Assembly (NCBI GenBank): GCA_025618425.1
Contig: CM046842.1
Span: 34,334,688 to 34,398,687 of the forward strand
DNA: 64,000 bases
DNA from: Heliocidaris tuberculata
Lineage: Eukaryota > Echinodermata > Echinoidea > Camarodonta > Echinometridae
Direction of reading: 5' to 3'
Positions 46,861 through 57,800 of the stretch are shown here, one piece after another; the first letter of the stretch is position 1, and the number at the start of each line of letters is the position of its first letter. The notes under the pieces were generated by a model. The model saw only the letters and a program-made list of their open reading frames with translations. It was not told where the DNA came from and did no database searches. The position numbers were made by a program, and so were the translations under genes.

Positions 46861-47268
46861 CCCTTTCATGACAGGAATTATTCAAGGGCTAAATTGATCA
46901 CATTTTGTTCTTCAAATTGGCAACAATTATATTTTCTTTTAGTGCTACAAGGTGCTAATAAGGTGTAAAATCTTTTTAATTAATATACACGGTTACAAAC
47001 TCTGTCAAAGAGTTTTTTAAAAATTGCCAATTTTAATAAAAACAATGATTTTGAACCTCTCATCGTGTTGCCAATTTAAGGATTTTGAAGATTATTCTCT
47101 TTTTTTAAATTCTTGGGATCAAACAGAATATGGTCATCCAACAAAAATGGACATAGTTTTTGCAGAAATTTTTGCTCTTTCTACTCATGTATCTGGTATA
47201 TTTTCTAGAGATCTGAATCAAAAGTTATTGAGCCAAACCACAAAATGTGGTCAAGTGTCTCGAAAGGG
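46861..47268. mobile_element. 408-bp piggyBac-like non-autonomous element, copy 2
   Basis: TTAA at 46857-46860 and 47269-47272; ends CCCTTTCATGACA and the complement of TGTCTCGAAAGGG. Internally matches 32358-32762 (GGGCTAAATTGATCACATTT, TTATTGAGCCAAACCACAAA). It abuts the palindromic element 46254-46856 and shares its TTAA. Confidence 0.85.
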
Positions 47269-47271
47269 TTA

Positions 47272-47690
47272 AACAGAAGGTTGAGTTCTGTTAAAGGTGA
47301 CAAATAATTTGTGAGCTTTCTCGTTCTTTCTTTGTTAGTTTGGAAGAATATCATAGTAGAAATGTCCCCTGAAAAGGACTGCTCTTCAAATGACCTAACA
47401 TTCAAAATATGACAAGTAATGAATAGGTGAAGTGTTTGGCACGAACATTCATGCTACATGTGTGTACAGTCCCACATACCCATATCTGTGAATGGTGCAT
47501 GTGATTTTTAGCAAGACTAGGTCAAATTCTTACTCATTTTGTTGGGTACAGTTATTGATGAGAACCTTACATTTCTGATGTAGACATGATCAACCTTCCT
47601 GATTACTTTGAGACAATCTCTGACACAATGTAATCACATGACCAGCCACTCAACTGTATCTTTTAAACCCTTCAAACTTTCCTTCGTTAC
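47272..47690 (-). repeat. Dispersed repeat, copy 2 (inverted)
   Basis: Reverse complement of the repeat at 8690-9085 (AGTAGAAATGTCCCCTGAAA, GTACAGTCCCACATACCCAT, GACATGATCAACCTTCC). Not recognised as a named element. Confidence 0.65.
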
Positions 47691-47731
47691 AATCAGAATG
47701 AAGATAATTATGCATGACCTGCAACTGATCT

Positions 47732-47872
47732 GGGCCCCGTTTCATGAAACTTGCTTTCACTGACAATTTACAATAACTGTTATAAGCTACTGAAATCCTT
47801 GCATATGATTGGCTGAGAGCAAATTTGTCGGTAAAAATCACTGACAAGACACTTGATGAAACGCTCCCCAGG
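47732..47872. mobile_element. Palindromic MITE with CCAAT box, copy 5
   Basis: GGGCCCCGTTTCATGAAACT to GATGAAACGCTCCCCAGGG; core ATATGATTGGCTGAGAGC. Confidence 0.85.
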
Positions 47873-48293
47873 GAATACCACTTTATTCAGATCTATCACA
47901 ACTCAAAAAGACTGGGTCCAGGTGGAAAAGGGGAAACACCACAAACATTTTCCCTGCAGCAAGAGATAATAATAAAGATTAGGTTATGATTAAAAAGATC
48001 AAAAAACAAAAAACAATGAGCCGCAGTACTTAAAAACACAGCACTTAACATTTTTAATGTTTCCCCATATACATGTACATGTACATGTACATACTGTGTG
48101 CATGTATACAAGTATGTATGTATGCACAACTAAAAACAAATTCAAAAGACAAAAATTGTAAATGTTAAACTTTAAGCGGAATGATGTTTACATCAAGGGA
48201 AGCAATGACTTCACTATAAAACACCTTACTGTTCATTCCGTTGTCTATTCTACTTGTATACAGGAGCTACGTCAAGTACAGGCCAGTTCAAGA

Positions 48294-48451
48294 CAGGGCC
48301 CCATTTCATAAAACTTGTAACTTCGTATCAATCACAACTGCCCCATTTCTATAACAAATTTGAACTCGGCCAATCAGATTCACGGATTTCAGTAGTTTAT
48401 AACAATTATTGCAACTTGTTATTGATAACAAGTTTTATGAAACTGAGCCCA
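48294..48451. mobile_element. Palindromic MITE with CCAAT box, copy 6
   Basis: AGGGCCCCATTTCATAAAAC to TTTATGAAACTGAGCCC; core CGGCCAATCAGATTCACG in opposite orientation to copy 5. Confidence 0.8.
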
Positions 48452-50590
48452 GAATGCAAACATTTGTACCTTGTAGCCAATCCAAATCAACCCTTATGCA
48501 TCTTCTTCAACAAAAAACTTTTACACATCTTTTTTTGTTTTTCTAATTCATTTCCATCTAAAAATTTATGAAATGTTTACATCACAAGTGAAATGCCTGA
48601 ATCTATTCTGGCAGGTTATTGGTGGTTTGTGTCGATGAATACATTAATGTGAAAGGCAAAATTCAAAATGAAGATATAGAAAAGGTGATCATGAAAAAAT
48701 ATTGCTTTAAGATTACGATTTCAAGATTTCTTTTTAAGATCTTGAATCAGAAGACACAATTATTAGGTTTCAAGAGGAAATTACAAAAACAAATTTTCTT
48801 CTCTCCTTTTCTCTTCGAAACGCTTGCTGAAAGACATAGTAAAGACACTGTCCTGTGCTTAGGCAGAAGGGTGTGAACATAAATTTTGGTTGATTTTTTT
48901 TCAGTTTTTCTTTAGTTTCATAATGAACGGACAAAGAAATAATATTGAGAAGGTTATAAGCCTAGTGCTGTAAATAACTGGCAATATAAACAAAATGAAA
49001 CATTTTGCAAAGTCAAAGAAAAATCAAACTGTAAAAGGAATGCATATTCCTAGAAATGTATATCGTCTTGCCATGCATTCGCTTTCCCTTCTGCCAGGCA
49101 CTCTACAACATATTGCATATCAACGCTGCTACCTTCTTTACTCTGTGCACATGCATAACCACAATAGCATTACAGGTTTCAAATAACATACACTGTACTC
49201 TTACATACATGTAGTGTAATTTGATTCAGTACAGGAAACGCAATCTTATTATTTTACCAGGAATACACCGCAGGAAAACCTAGTCAAGTTTGCAAACTGA
49301 TGCGGTATGAAAACCTGTCTGAATATAAGCCTGCTTATTATCTCAAAGTGCCTCACATGAACACTTCCTCATACCATTATTACATCAGCAGTATTCTGAA
49401 AAAACTGCAGCAAGACGTTGGTTAAGGTCTACATGTACAGATGGGTGGCCAGGTACGCAGATGGTTCCTAAAGATGTCTGCACTAGCACCACTAAAAAGG
49501 GCTTATTCCGCATATTTTCATTGTTTTTCAAAACTCGAAAAAGGAAGATTTAAAAGAAAAGGTTTCCAGAATACCACTCTCAGGCTATTATCATAACTAT
49601 TGCCATAAAAGAAATTATTTTGCCAATAGTACAATGACATTAAGTTCTCTACCTATCATTTGCATAGGAGAAAATGGGTTACGAGTAGAAAATTGAAAGA
49701 CAATACTTGGTGATATTGGTTGGAATAAGAGTGCTTGCATCTAGTTTGAAAACAAATCTTTCATTCACATTTTTACCACGTTGCATATTGCATGAATGAC
49801 AACACATTCAGAATTTCAGATATTTATCATTTTAATATAAACATGCTTTCATGATGTTTAAAAATTACTAAGCATGAGTCACTTAAAAATTGAAAAGGCA
49901 TTGGACAGGATGGACGGAAACTCCATAGATACAAGAATTGGTGTCCTGCGTGAACCACTCTTTAGTGCCATAACCACATTTACATGCAAAGGTTTTACAC
50001 TGCGACCACAACTACACATTACTGCATTGAAATTCAAAGGCCTCAAACAGAATGAACAGAAACTTCAAAGGTGGAGTTGATGACAGACATGTACATGACT
50101 CAAGCTTTCCCCTGAATGAGGTACAACTTCTACATTGTAGAACATACTATGCAGATGTTGCAGGAATGTTTAATGATATAGCTGGCAGTCGTTGGATTGA
50201 AATTCAAAGGCATCATAGAGAATGGACGGAAACTCCAGAGAATACCGTAAATGAATGCAAAAAAGGCATGATCATTAAAAGTAAAATACTGATTGAACCA
50301 TTAAAAACAAATCAAATGGTAAAAAAAGGCATTTGCAAAAACAAGTACATGTAAAGCATGCATGTACATCCTAAATGGCTATTGCAAAACAGTCAAGTGA
50401 TGTACAAATACAATCTATGATTGGACTTCAAACTGCATTCAATGGGCTAAAAGCAATTCAAAACAACCTTTGGCTTTAGACATTGCAAAAATCAAAAAGA
50501 GGACATTTGCAGACTTGACAGTCCAGATGACTGAAGCAGTTTGACACTTGTGTTCCATGACTTCATGAATAAGACACCCACAGAGCATTA
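48452..50590. other. Intergenic or MAP3K19 3' UTR, no coding exon seen
   Basis: AT-rich. The words TGGATTGAAATTCAAAGGCA... at 50190 and GCATTGAAATTCAAAGGCCT at 50023, each followed by AATGAACAGAAACT or AATGGACGGAAACT, indicate a small tandem duplication (also near 49903). No poly(A) signal could be assigned to MAP3K19. Confidence 0.45.
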
Positions 50591-50592
50591 GC

Positions 50593-51530
50593 TGTCAGGC
50601 ACTCCATCCTCTCTACAACCTCCCTCTACAGAGCTCTTGGAGGGTGTAGTTCTGCCTCCCCAAGTGGTCTTGGCCAAATCCCTCAACATTAGCTGCTCCC
50701 GAATGACACTCAAAAAGTGAATCTCTCGGGATTTCTTCTTATGCAGGGGTCACACCCTTTGCGTATTTGGCTTGCGTATTGCCCGAACGCAGACATAGGC
50801 AGTCATACCCAATAAAGCGCAATGAAACGTGCTCACTACGTACTCAATACGCAGACTAGCACATAGGCCTGCCCTAGTCGTTCCCTAGTTATAAAATTTT
50901 CTAAACTATCGCAAGCAATCGCAGGTCAAATCGTCTACAAGCTTAGCGCAGGCATACGCAATCATACCCACCTCATTTTTGGAGCACGTGTCACTGCCTA
51001 TAACTGCGCAGTGAGACGCAACGAGACCAACTGGTGCGAGCAGCTAGCGAGCAGCAAACGAACAAATAACGGGCTATATACGCTACGAGCTAGATACGCA
51101 ATAGTGTGGCTGCTACCTTCAAATTTGCCGCGTATTGCTGGGTACGGCTGCGTATTGATATACCCCGCTTGGCGCAGCAATACGCAGCAATATACGCAAA
51201 GGTGTGACCTAGGCATTAACATCAATGGTTCCATCAACGCACAGGGCCAGAGTTCTTCCTCCCCTTGGTCTTGGCCAAATCCCTCCACACGAGCTGCTCC
51301 CAGGTGACTACAAGAACAAAAATTTAACAGAGTGAACCTTTCAGGCACTTCTCCCTGCTGCTATGGCTCCATTAATTCATGCACTAGGAATAGGTGCCCC
51401 AAAATAAAACCCTCACAGAGTTATTCTTCCAGGCACTTCTCTCTGTAGCATTTGCTCCATCAACGGAACTTATGGAAGGCGTAGTTCTTCCTTCCCTTGG
51501 ACTTTGCAGAGTCCCTCAACATTAGCTTCC
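50593..51530 (-). repeat. Tandem copies of the MAP3K19 last-exon end
   Basis: The end of the true last exon (about 51590-51670: CTCCATCAACGGAACTCGTG, CATAATTCTTCCTTCCCTTG, GACTCTGCTGAGTCCCTGG) recurs at about 51454-51520, 51222-51300 and 50593-50710, with a part-unit at 51310-51390. Read on the minus strand, copies give LRDSAKSKGRKNYAFHKFR then stop, and WRDLAKTKGRKNSGPVR then stop. Unit about 140 bp. The array is split by the MITE at 50749-51209. Confidence 0.8.
50749..51209. mobile_element. 461-bp MITE with GGTCACACCCTTTGCGTAT ends
   Basis: GGTCACACCCTTTGCGTAT and ATACGCAAAGGTGTGACC form an 18-bp inverted terminal repeat. GCGTAT / ATACGC words recur through the interior. Flanks ATGCAGG and TAGGCATT are unclear as target duplications. 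hAT-like by size and end style (inference). Confidence 0.75.
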
Positions 51531-51598
51531 CCTAAATAAAACTCTCTACGAGAGATAGGATTAATCTTTCAGGCACTTCTGCAGCTGCAATTACTCCA

Positions 51599-51806
51599 TC
51601 AACGGAACTCGTGCAGGGCATAATTCTTCCTTCCCTTGGACTCTGCTGAGTCCCTGGATATGGGCTGTTCCCTGAAAACAATGGGTCCTTCTTCAATGGA
51701 GGTGGACGATATTCTTGTCTGGTAGTGCTCTCTCCCTCTCTCCTTCCTTCTCTTGATGAAGGGGTGCTTGAGAAGTTCTGAGGCAGTTGCTCGCTGATCT
51801 TGATCC
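51599..51806 (-). CDS. MAP3K19: MAP3K19 last exon
   Basis: Acceptor GTCTCGTAG; the first base completes Arg, then DQDQRATASELLKHPFIKRR (end of kinase lobe), a basic stretch, ISSTSIEEGPIVFREQ and SAESKGRKNYALHEFR with TGA. The tail after the kinase domain is about 50 residues and lies in DNA repeated downstream. Confidence 0.92.
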
Positions 51807-54800
51807 CTACGAGACAACCATGAAAAAGATTCATTAGCAAGGCATACAATATCAAATTACAAAATGGGTTGAACAATTAATCCATAGATTAGCTAAAACA
51901 ACAGGCCCCAAAAATGAATTTATTGAATGATTACTGTCTATTCAGTCTTATATAGACATAGTCAAGTCAATATAGACATAGAACAGCCGTCATATAAAAT
52001 GCCACTGCGCATCCCCCCCCCACACACATATACACATTTTTAGGTTCTGTGATAATGGTTATTACCTCGTCAGGCAGGCATTGACAAAGGTTCTCGCATC
52101 CTCTGAAAACTTGTCCGGCATCTGAGGTACAGGGTCGCCAGAACCGATAGCAAAGATGGCCGCCATGGGAGGCATGTCGGCCCAAGGAGGTTTACGGGTT
52201 GCCATCTCAAATACTGTACAACCAATAGACCTATAGAGCAATAAGAAGGCACAGTTCATCATTAATCTGTACATTATGGAGGAAAAAAATTAAACTGCAA
52301 TAAAGACAATTGGGAAGACGGGCAGTACGAAGACGGGACGCAATTGCACTCCCTTATGATTTATGAGCACTGTAATGTGCAGAATCTAGTGACCGGGGTA
52401 ATAATGCTGTAAGCGCTTTGGTCGGTTACATAGTAACTGGTAAGGTGCTTTATAAGAAACAGCTATTATTATTATCATTATTATTATTTAAAAAAATAAA
52501 TAAAACATAGCAACAAAATTGGGACATACATTTGCCTCTTGCTACATGTAGTCAACATTTTTAAACTTGTGTCCCCTAACAAAATACTATGCTTCAAGGC
52601 CTGGTGGAGGATATGAGAGGGAAAGATGTAGAGGTGTAAGAAAGAGAGAGTGGAATAGAAAGAGAGAGAAAGATGGGGAGAGACAGAGGAAAAGAGAGAG
52701 GGGGAAATGTGAGAAAGGGAGAGAGAAAGAGAGAGGAAGATGGGGAGAGACAGAGGAAAAGAGAGAGGGGGAAATGTGAGAAAGGGAGAGAGAAAGAGAG
52801 AGGAAGATGGGGAGAGACAGAGGAAAAGAGAGAGAGGGAAATGTGAGAAAGGGAGAGAGAAAGAGAGAGGAAGATGGGGAGAGACAGAGGAAAAGAGAGA
52901 GAGGGAAATGTGAGAAAGGGAGAGAGAAAGAGAGAGAAAGATGGGGAGAGACAGAGGAAAAGAGAGAGAGGGAAATGTGAGAAAGGGAGAGAGAAAGAGA
53001 GAGGAAGATGGGGAGAGACAGAGGAAAAGAGAGAGAGGGAAATGTGAGAAAGGGAGAGAGAAAGAGAGAGAAAGATGTGGAGAGACAGAGAAAAAGAGGG
53101 GGAAATGTGAGAAAGGGAGAGAGAAAGAGAGAGAAACATGGGGAGAGACAGAGGAAAAGAGAGAGAGGGAAATGTGAGAAAGGGAGAGAGAAAGAGGAAA
53201 AGAGAGAGGAGGAAATGTGAGAAAGGGAGAGAGAAAGAGAGAGAGAAGGATAGAAGGTGAGCGTGCAAGAGAGAGAGTGAAAAAAAAAAAGAGAGCAACT
53301 TACAGATAGAATAAAGACAGTGAGAAGGAAGTACTGACCATATATCAGACTTCTTGCTATGACCAGTCTTCGTTATAACCTCACTGACTTGAGAACATTC
53401 TAAAACTAATCTTTATTCCTTCGCCCCCACCCCCTCTCTCTCTTTCTCCCTCTTTCTCTTCTTTCTTCCTGCCTTTGTCCTTAATACATGTTGCTACTAA
53501 CCATATATCAGACTTCTTGCCATGACCTGTCTCCATGATGACCTCTGGGGCCATCCAGTAGGGGGTGCCTCTCATAGACTTGAGAACGTTCTGACTGCGA
53601 CTGATCTGAATACATAGACGCTTAGCACAACCAAAGTCTATCAGCTTGATAACACCTGTCGACATCAGCATTATGTTAGCTCCTTTGATGTCCCTGCGGA
53701 GATAAAAAACAAAAAAAAGAAAGATTGACTGTTTCTGTGACTTCTTGAACAAAACTTTGATGATACAGTGGAACCTCCTTAAAAGGAACACTGTCATAAC
53801 AAACTCTCATTATAATAAGGTAATTTTGCCGGTTCCACTTCTTTTTATTCTATTGTCTTTTAGCCCTGATACAAGAAGGTTTCGATATAATTTCCATAGT
53901 CCTAAGGAGTTTGTTATAACGAGGTTCCACTGTATACATTAAGAAAGATGGCACTTGACTGTCGATCCCCCTCGGTTGCTGCACAGTTCAAGAAGAACCT
54001 ACCCACCAACCTAAAGACTGCTATATCTAGGGACCAGTTCAAAGAGATTTTTGAGGCCCTCCTATTTTGGTGGACAATATGGAGTATAACATGATTTAAT
54101 GGCTTAACTGGTCTTTCTTATCATCGATTATAATTTAAGTGGCCCACTCATGGAGTAAAGGTGAAGAGCATTGTAACTATAAGGATAAGTCGCTACAGTA
54201 AACTAAGAAACTGCAAAAATTCAGGGTTGTGATTCAAGTATGTCGCAGCATGAAACTCTTGCAAATCATTCAAACACAAAACAACAGTCAAGAACTTTAG
54301 GATGATCATATCCTCACCTGTGAATGACATTGTTCTCATGCAGATAATGAGTCCCTTCTAGGATCTGTTTGGTGTAGCGGCAGAAGACGGTTTCATCCAG
54401 TGATCCAAACCTAGCGAGGAGGGATGCAATGGAACCACCAGGAATGAACTGCATGAAGATGTTGACTGTGTTATCTTCTAGAGACACTCCTAAGAATCTA
54501 TAGCAATGAAAAACATAAAACTTTCATTACTGATATCATCATCATCATCCGCACCATGATCATCATCACCATCACCATCACCATCACCATCACCATCATT
54601 ATCACCATCACCATCACCATCACCATCACCATCGTCATCACCATCGTCATCACCATCACCATCACCATCACTATCACTGGTCATCACCATCACCATCATC
54701 ATCATCACCATCACCATCACCATCATCATCACCATCACCATCACCATCACCATCACCACCATCATCAGCATCATCGCCATCACCGTCATTATCATAAAAA

Positions 54801-57800
54801 TAATTTTTCATTATTATCATTATCAGCAATTATGATCAGCATCTTCACCAACTGAAGTCTATTATCATCGTCATCAATTATCATCGTCATCATCATCATC
54901 ACCATTACCATCACTATCATCATCATAACCATAAACAGCACAAAATACACATTCCATATACTTATCACAGTGAAATGAACATACCCCACAATGTGAACAT
55001 ACCCCACAGTGAAATGAACATACCCCACAATGTTCTTGTGACGGAGAGTCTTAAGAAGTTGTACTTCTTCCTGTAGTTTCTGATATTGCTGCTTGGCCTT
55101 CTCTTTGTCTCTTTCACTCAGTTCAACCTGCTTCACAGCCAACAACTGCCCTGTGTTAGTCAGTCCACAGTACACCTATTAAGGTAAGGTAAGGTGTGTG
55201 TGTGTAATTGGGTTTTTACAGACGTGTATCAATCAGATATGATTATTTACGTCTGGGAACGACCTTTAATGTCACCATCCGAAGGACGTGACTCAGTCTC
55301 GAACCTGGGTCCGCTGAATCAGTTTATAACTTCCATTGTTAGCTGGATTACAGGCGCACGCCACAACGCCCAGTTAGGTAAGGTAAGGTAAGGTAAAAAT
55401 TGTTAAGTGATACTACAGATACATGCTTACATTATTTCTTATAAACAAGTAACATTTAGACTTGAACGAAATCCAGTCCCAAGTGTTGCAAGGAGCTCAA
55501 TTACCAAGAATGCAAACCCACAATAAAGAAGTTTTATCTTATTTTTCTGGCCTCTTCAACAAAATCATATACAATTTAAAGGTAATCAAAAGTATAGCAA
55601 ACATATCTTTTAAGATACCAATGCAAAACTATTGAATGTATGTGAAATGATAACATGGGAACCAAATACTATGATTCTTGTAAATCCTAGGATACATGTT
55701 GATACATACTGAAAGACAGTATCAGAATGCAATAACATTTTACAAGTTTGCTAATTTCAGATAACATGGAAATCTAGCTCTTGGGTAATTTCAACTCACT
55801 GTCCCAAAGGCTCCTTTCCCCAGCAGATTTCCTTTCTTCCAGTGAAGCAGCTCAGTACCTTCAGACTCTGACACTGTGGTGTTTGTGCTAACACTACGAT
55901 CTGTGCTACTGATTATACTTGAAGACATTGACGTAGCCTGGCTGGTGAAGACACTCTGTAGTAATGATAACATAACATTCGTAAATAAAGCACTGTCAAT
56001 TCAGCATTAGTGCTTAGACTACGATATGTGCTACTGATAATGATTGAAGACACTAATGTAGCCTGGCTTGTAAAGACACTCTGTAATAAGAAAAAAACAT
56101 TTGTAAATGAAACACAGACACCGCTGTTAGAGCCAACTCTACGGTCAGCCCTACTTATTACACCAGAAAATATTCATATATATTGACAGATCAGTACATT
56201 CCGAAATAACATCAGCAAAACAACATTCCTAAATGAAACACTGAAGACCGACACCTTGGTTTGGGGTTTGCTGTTTAGTGGATCCTACCGAGTACATGTA
56301 CGCTTGACAGAACCGATGCACTCTTACATGTACATTAAATACAGTGCTGTTAGTGCTAAAAGTGACCATACTGCTGGTTACAGTGAAAAATACTAAAATA
56401 CTGATGTACGACAACTGGTCAGAACATTATCAAATATGGTCTGTCAAGTCAGCAGATTTACTGCAACTTTACACAGTACATTACATTACAATCTATGCTT
56501 GTGAATAGGTTTAGCAGCTCACCTCTCCTGTGTCATTGAAATCCCTGAAGGCCTCACTACTCGTTTCTGACAGGGCTATGCTCTGGTTCAGGAATTCTCT
56601 CTCCTCTTGGTCACCACCTTGTACATTGATAACATCCCCAGCCCGGGGTGACATACTCCTCACTGAGCTCCTGGCAGTATGGATGGGTTGCCCAGCAACA
56701 GAGGATGGGGGTCTGGTTTGGATGACAGATGTCGTGGTAGAATCAAGGGACTGAGCTATGGTTTCAAACTCCAGGAGAGTCTTCTCTGTTAAGGTCTGGA
56801 CGTGTCTTGTCAAAGGTTCTTCCTCCTCGACCAAATCATCATCTCCAGAATCCATGTGTTCATCTTCTTCAAAGATTGGGGATTTCCCATGAGGACCAGG
56901 TATGAGGGAACTTGAACTGTCAGCTAGGAGGGATGCATCTGATGGTAAGTCTCCAAGTGATTTGCCACGATTTTTCTTGACTGAAGAGGTGGGAGGACTG
57001 AACTTCTTATCTGGAAGACTGCTCTTGATAGTTGACACTTGGGACCTGTTCTCTTCCCTCTTCTGCATGAATTTCTTGACAGAAGCTGTAGGAGAGGACA
57101 AAGTATCGGTCTCAACAGGTGGTAAATTTGGTTCACTCGCTCGTCTCGGGCTGGGCCTCTTGGAAGACTGAATCTGATGCTGCTGGAGAGGTTTCGGAAG
57201 CGGTGGTTTCTTCTTGAGGACATTGGCCTTCAGCACACTCTTCTGTCCTGGTGATGATTCCTCAGACTGAACTCTCTTATTAGCTCCTCCAGAATCTTCA
57301 TTGGCATCACTCCCACTGTCAGGCTTGTTCAGAATCAAGCTCAGATGTTCCCGCACTTGCTCCTCATCTGAGGCGATGGACGTCCTGCGCGAACCTTGCG
57401 AAGACAACGTCTCGTAGTGATCCTTGATTCGGAAAACCTTGAGGAGGTCTGGGTTGGTATCATAGTTTGAGAGCTCACCAGTCAGGGCTAGGGTCCGACT
57501 GTCTTGTTCAGAGTTGTTAATGTCACCGTCCATCTGAGAATGTGTGCTGCTTTTCCTCACCCTAACGTCAGGCACTGGAGGACTATTCTTCAAATCCATT
57601 TCCTTTGCTTGATCAAGATCAGTCTGATTATGAATTTCAGACCTTTCACCTAAACCTCCACTTTCATGTTCAGCCACATTGTCTGGTCCCTGAGAATTTG
57701 AATTATTATCCTTCAAGACAGATTTTACAGCGCTCATCTCTGAGGAAGAAGTGCTTTTGAGCGAGTCAGCAAACTCCTTGATTGTTCCCATGGTGTCCGG

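Noticed and set aside
52594..53298. 234-residue Ser/Leu/Phe-rich frame on the minus strand
   Set aside because: It is the complement of a purine minisatellite inside a MAP3K19 intron; unit length near 66 bp explains the openness.
54490..54855. Poly-His, poly-Asp-Gly and poly-Thr-Ile frames
   Set aside because: Products of a CAT/CAC microsatellite in an intron.
55178..55396. Human DNA contamination because of the Alu-like stretch
   Set aside because: Only about 35-60 bases resemble Alu/7SL; the remainder and the AAGGT-repeat flanks do not, and it sits inside a coherent MAP3K19 intron.
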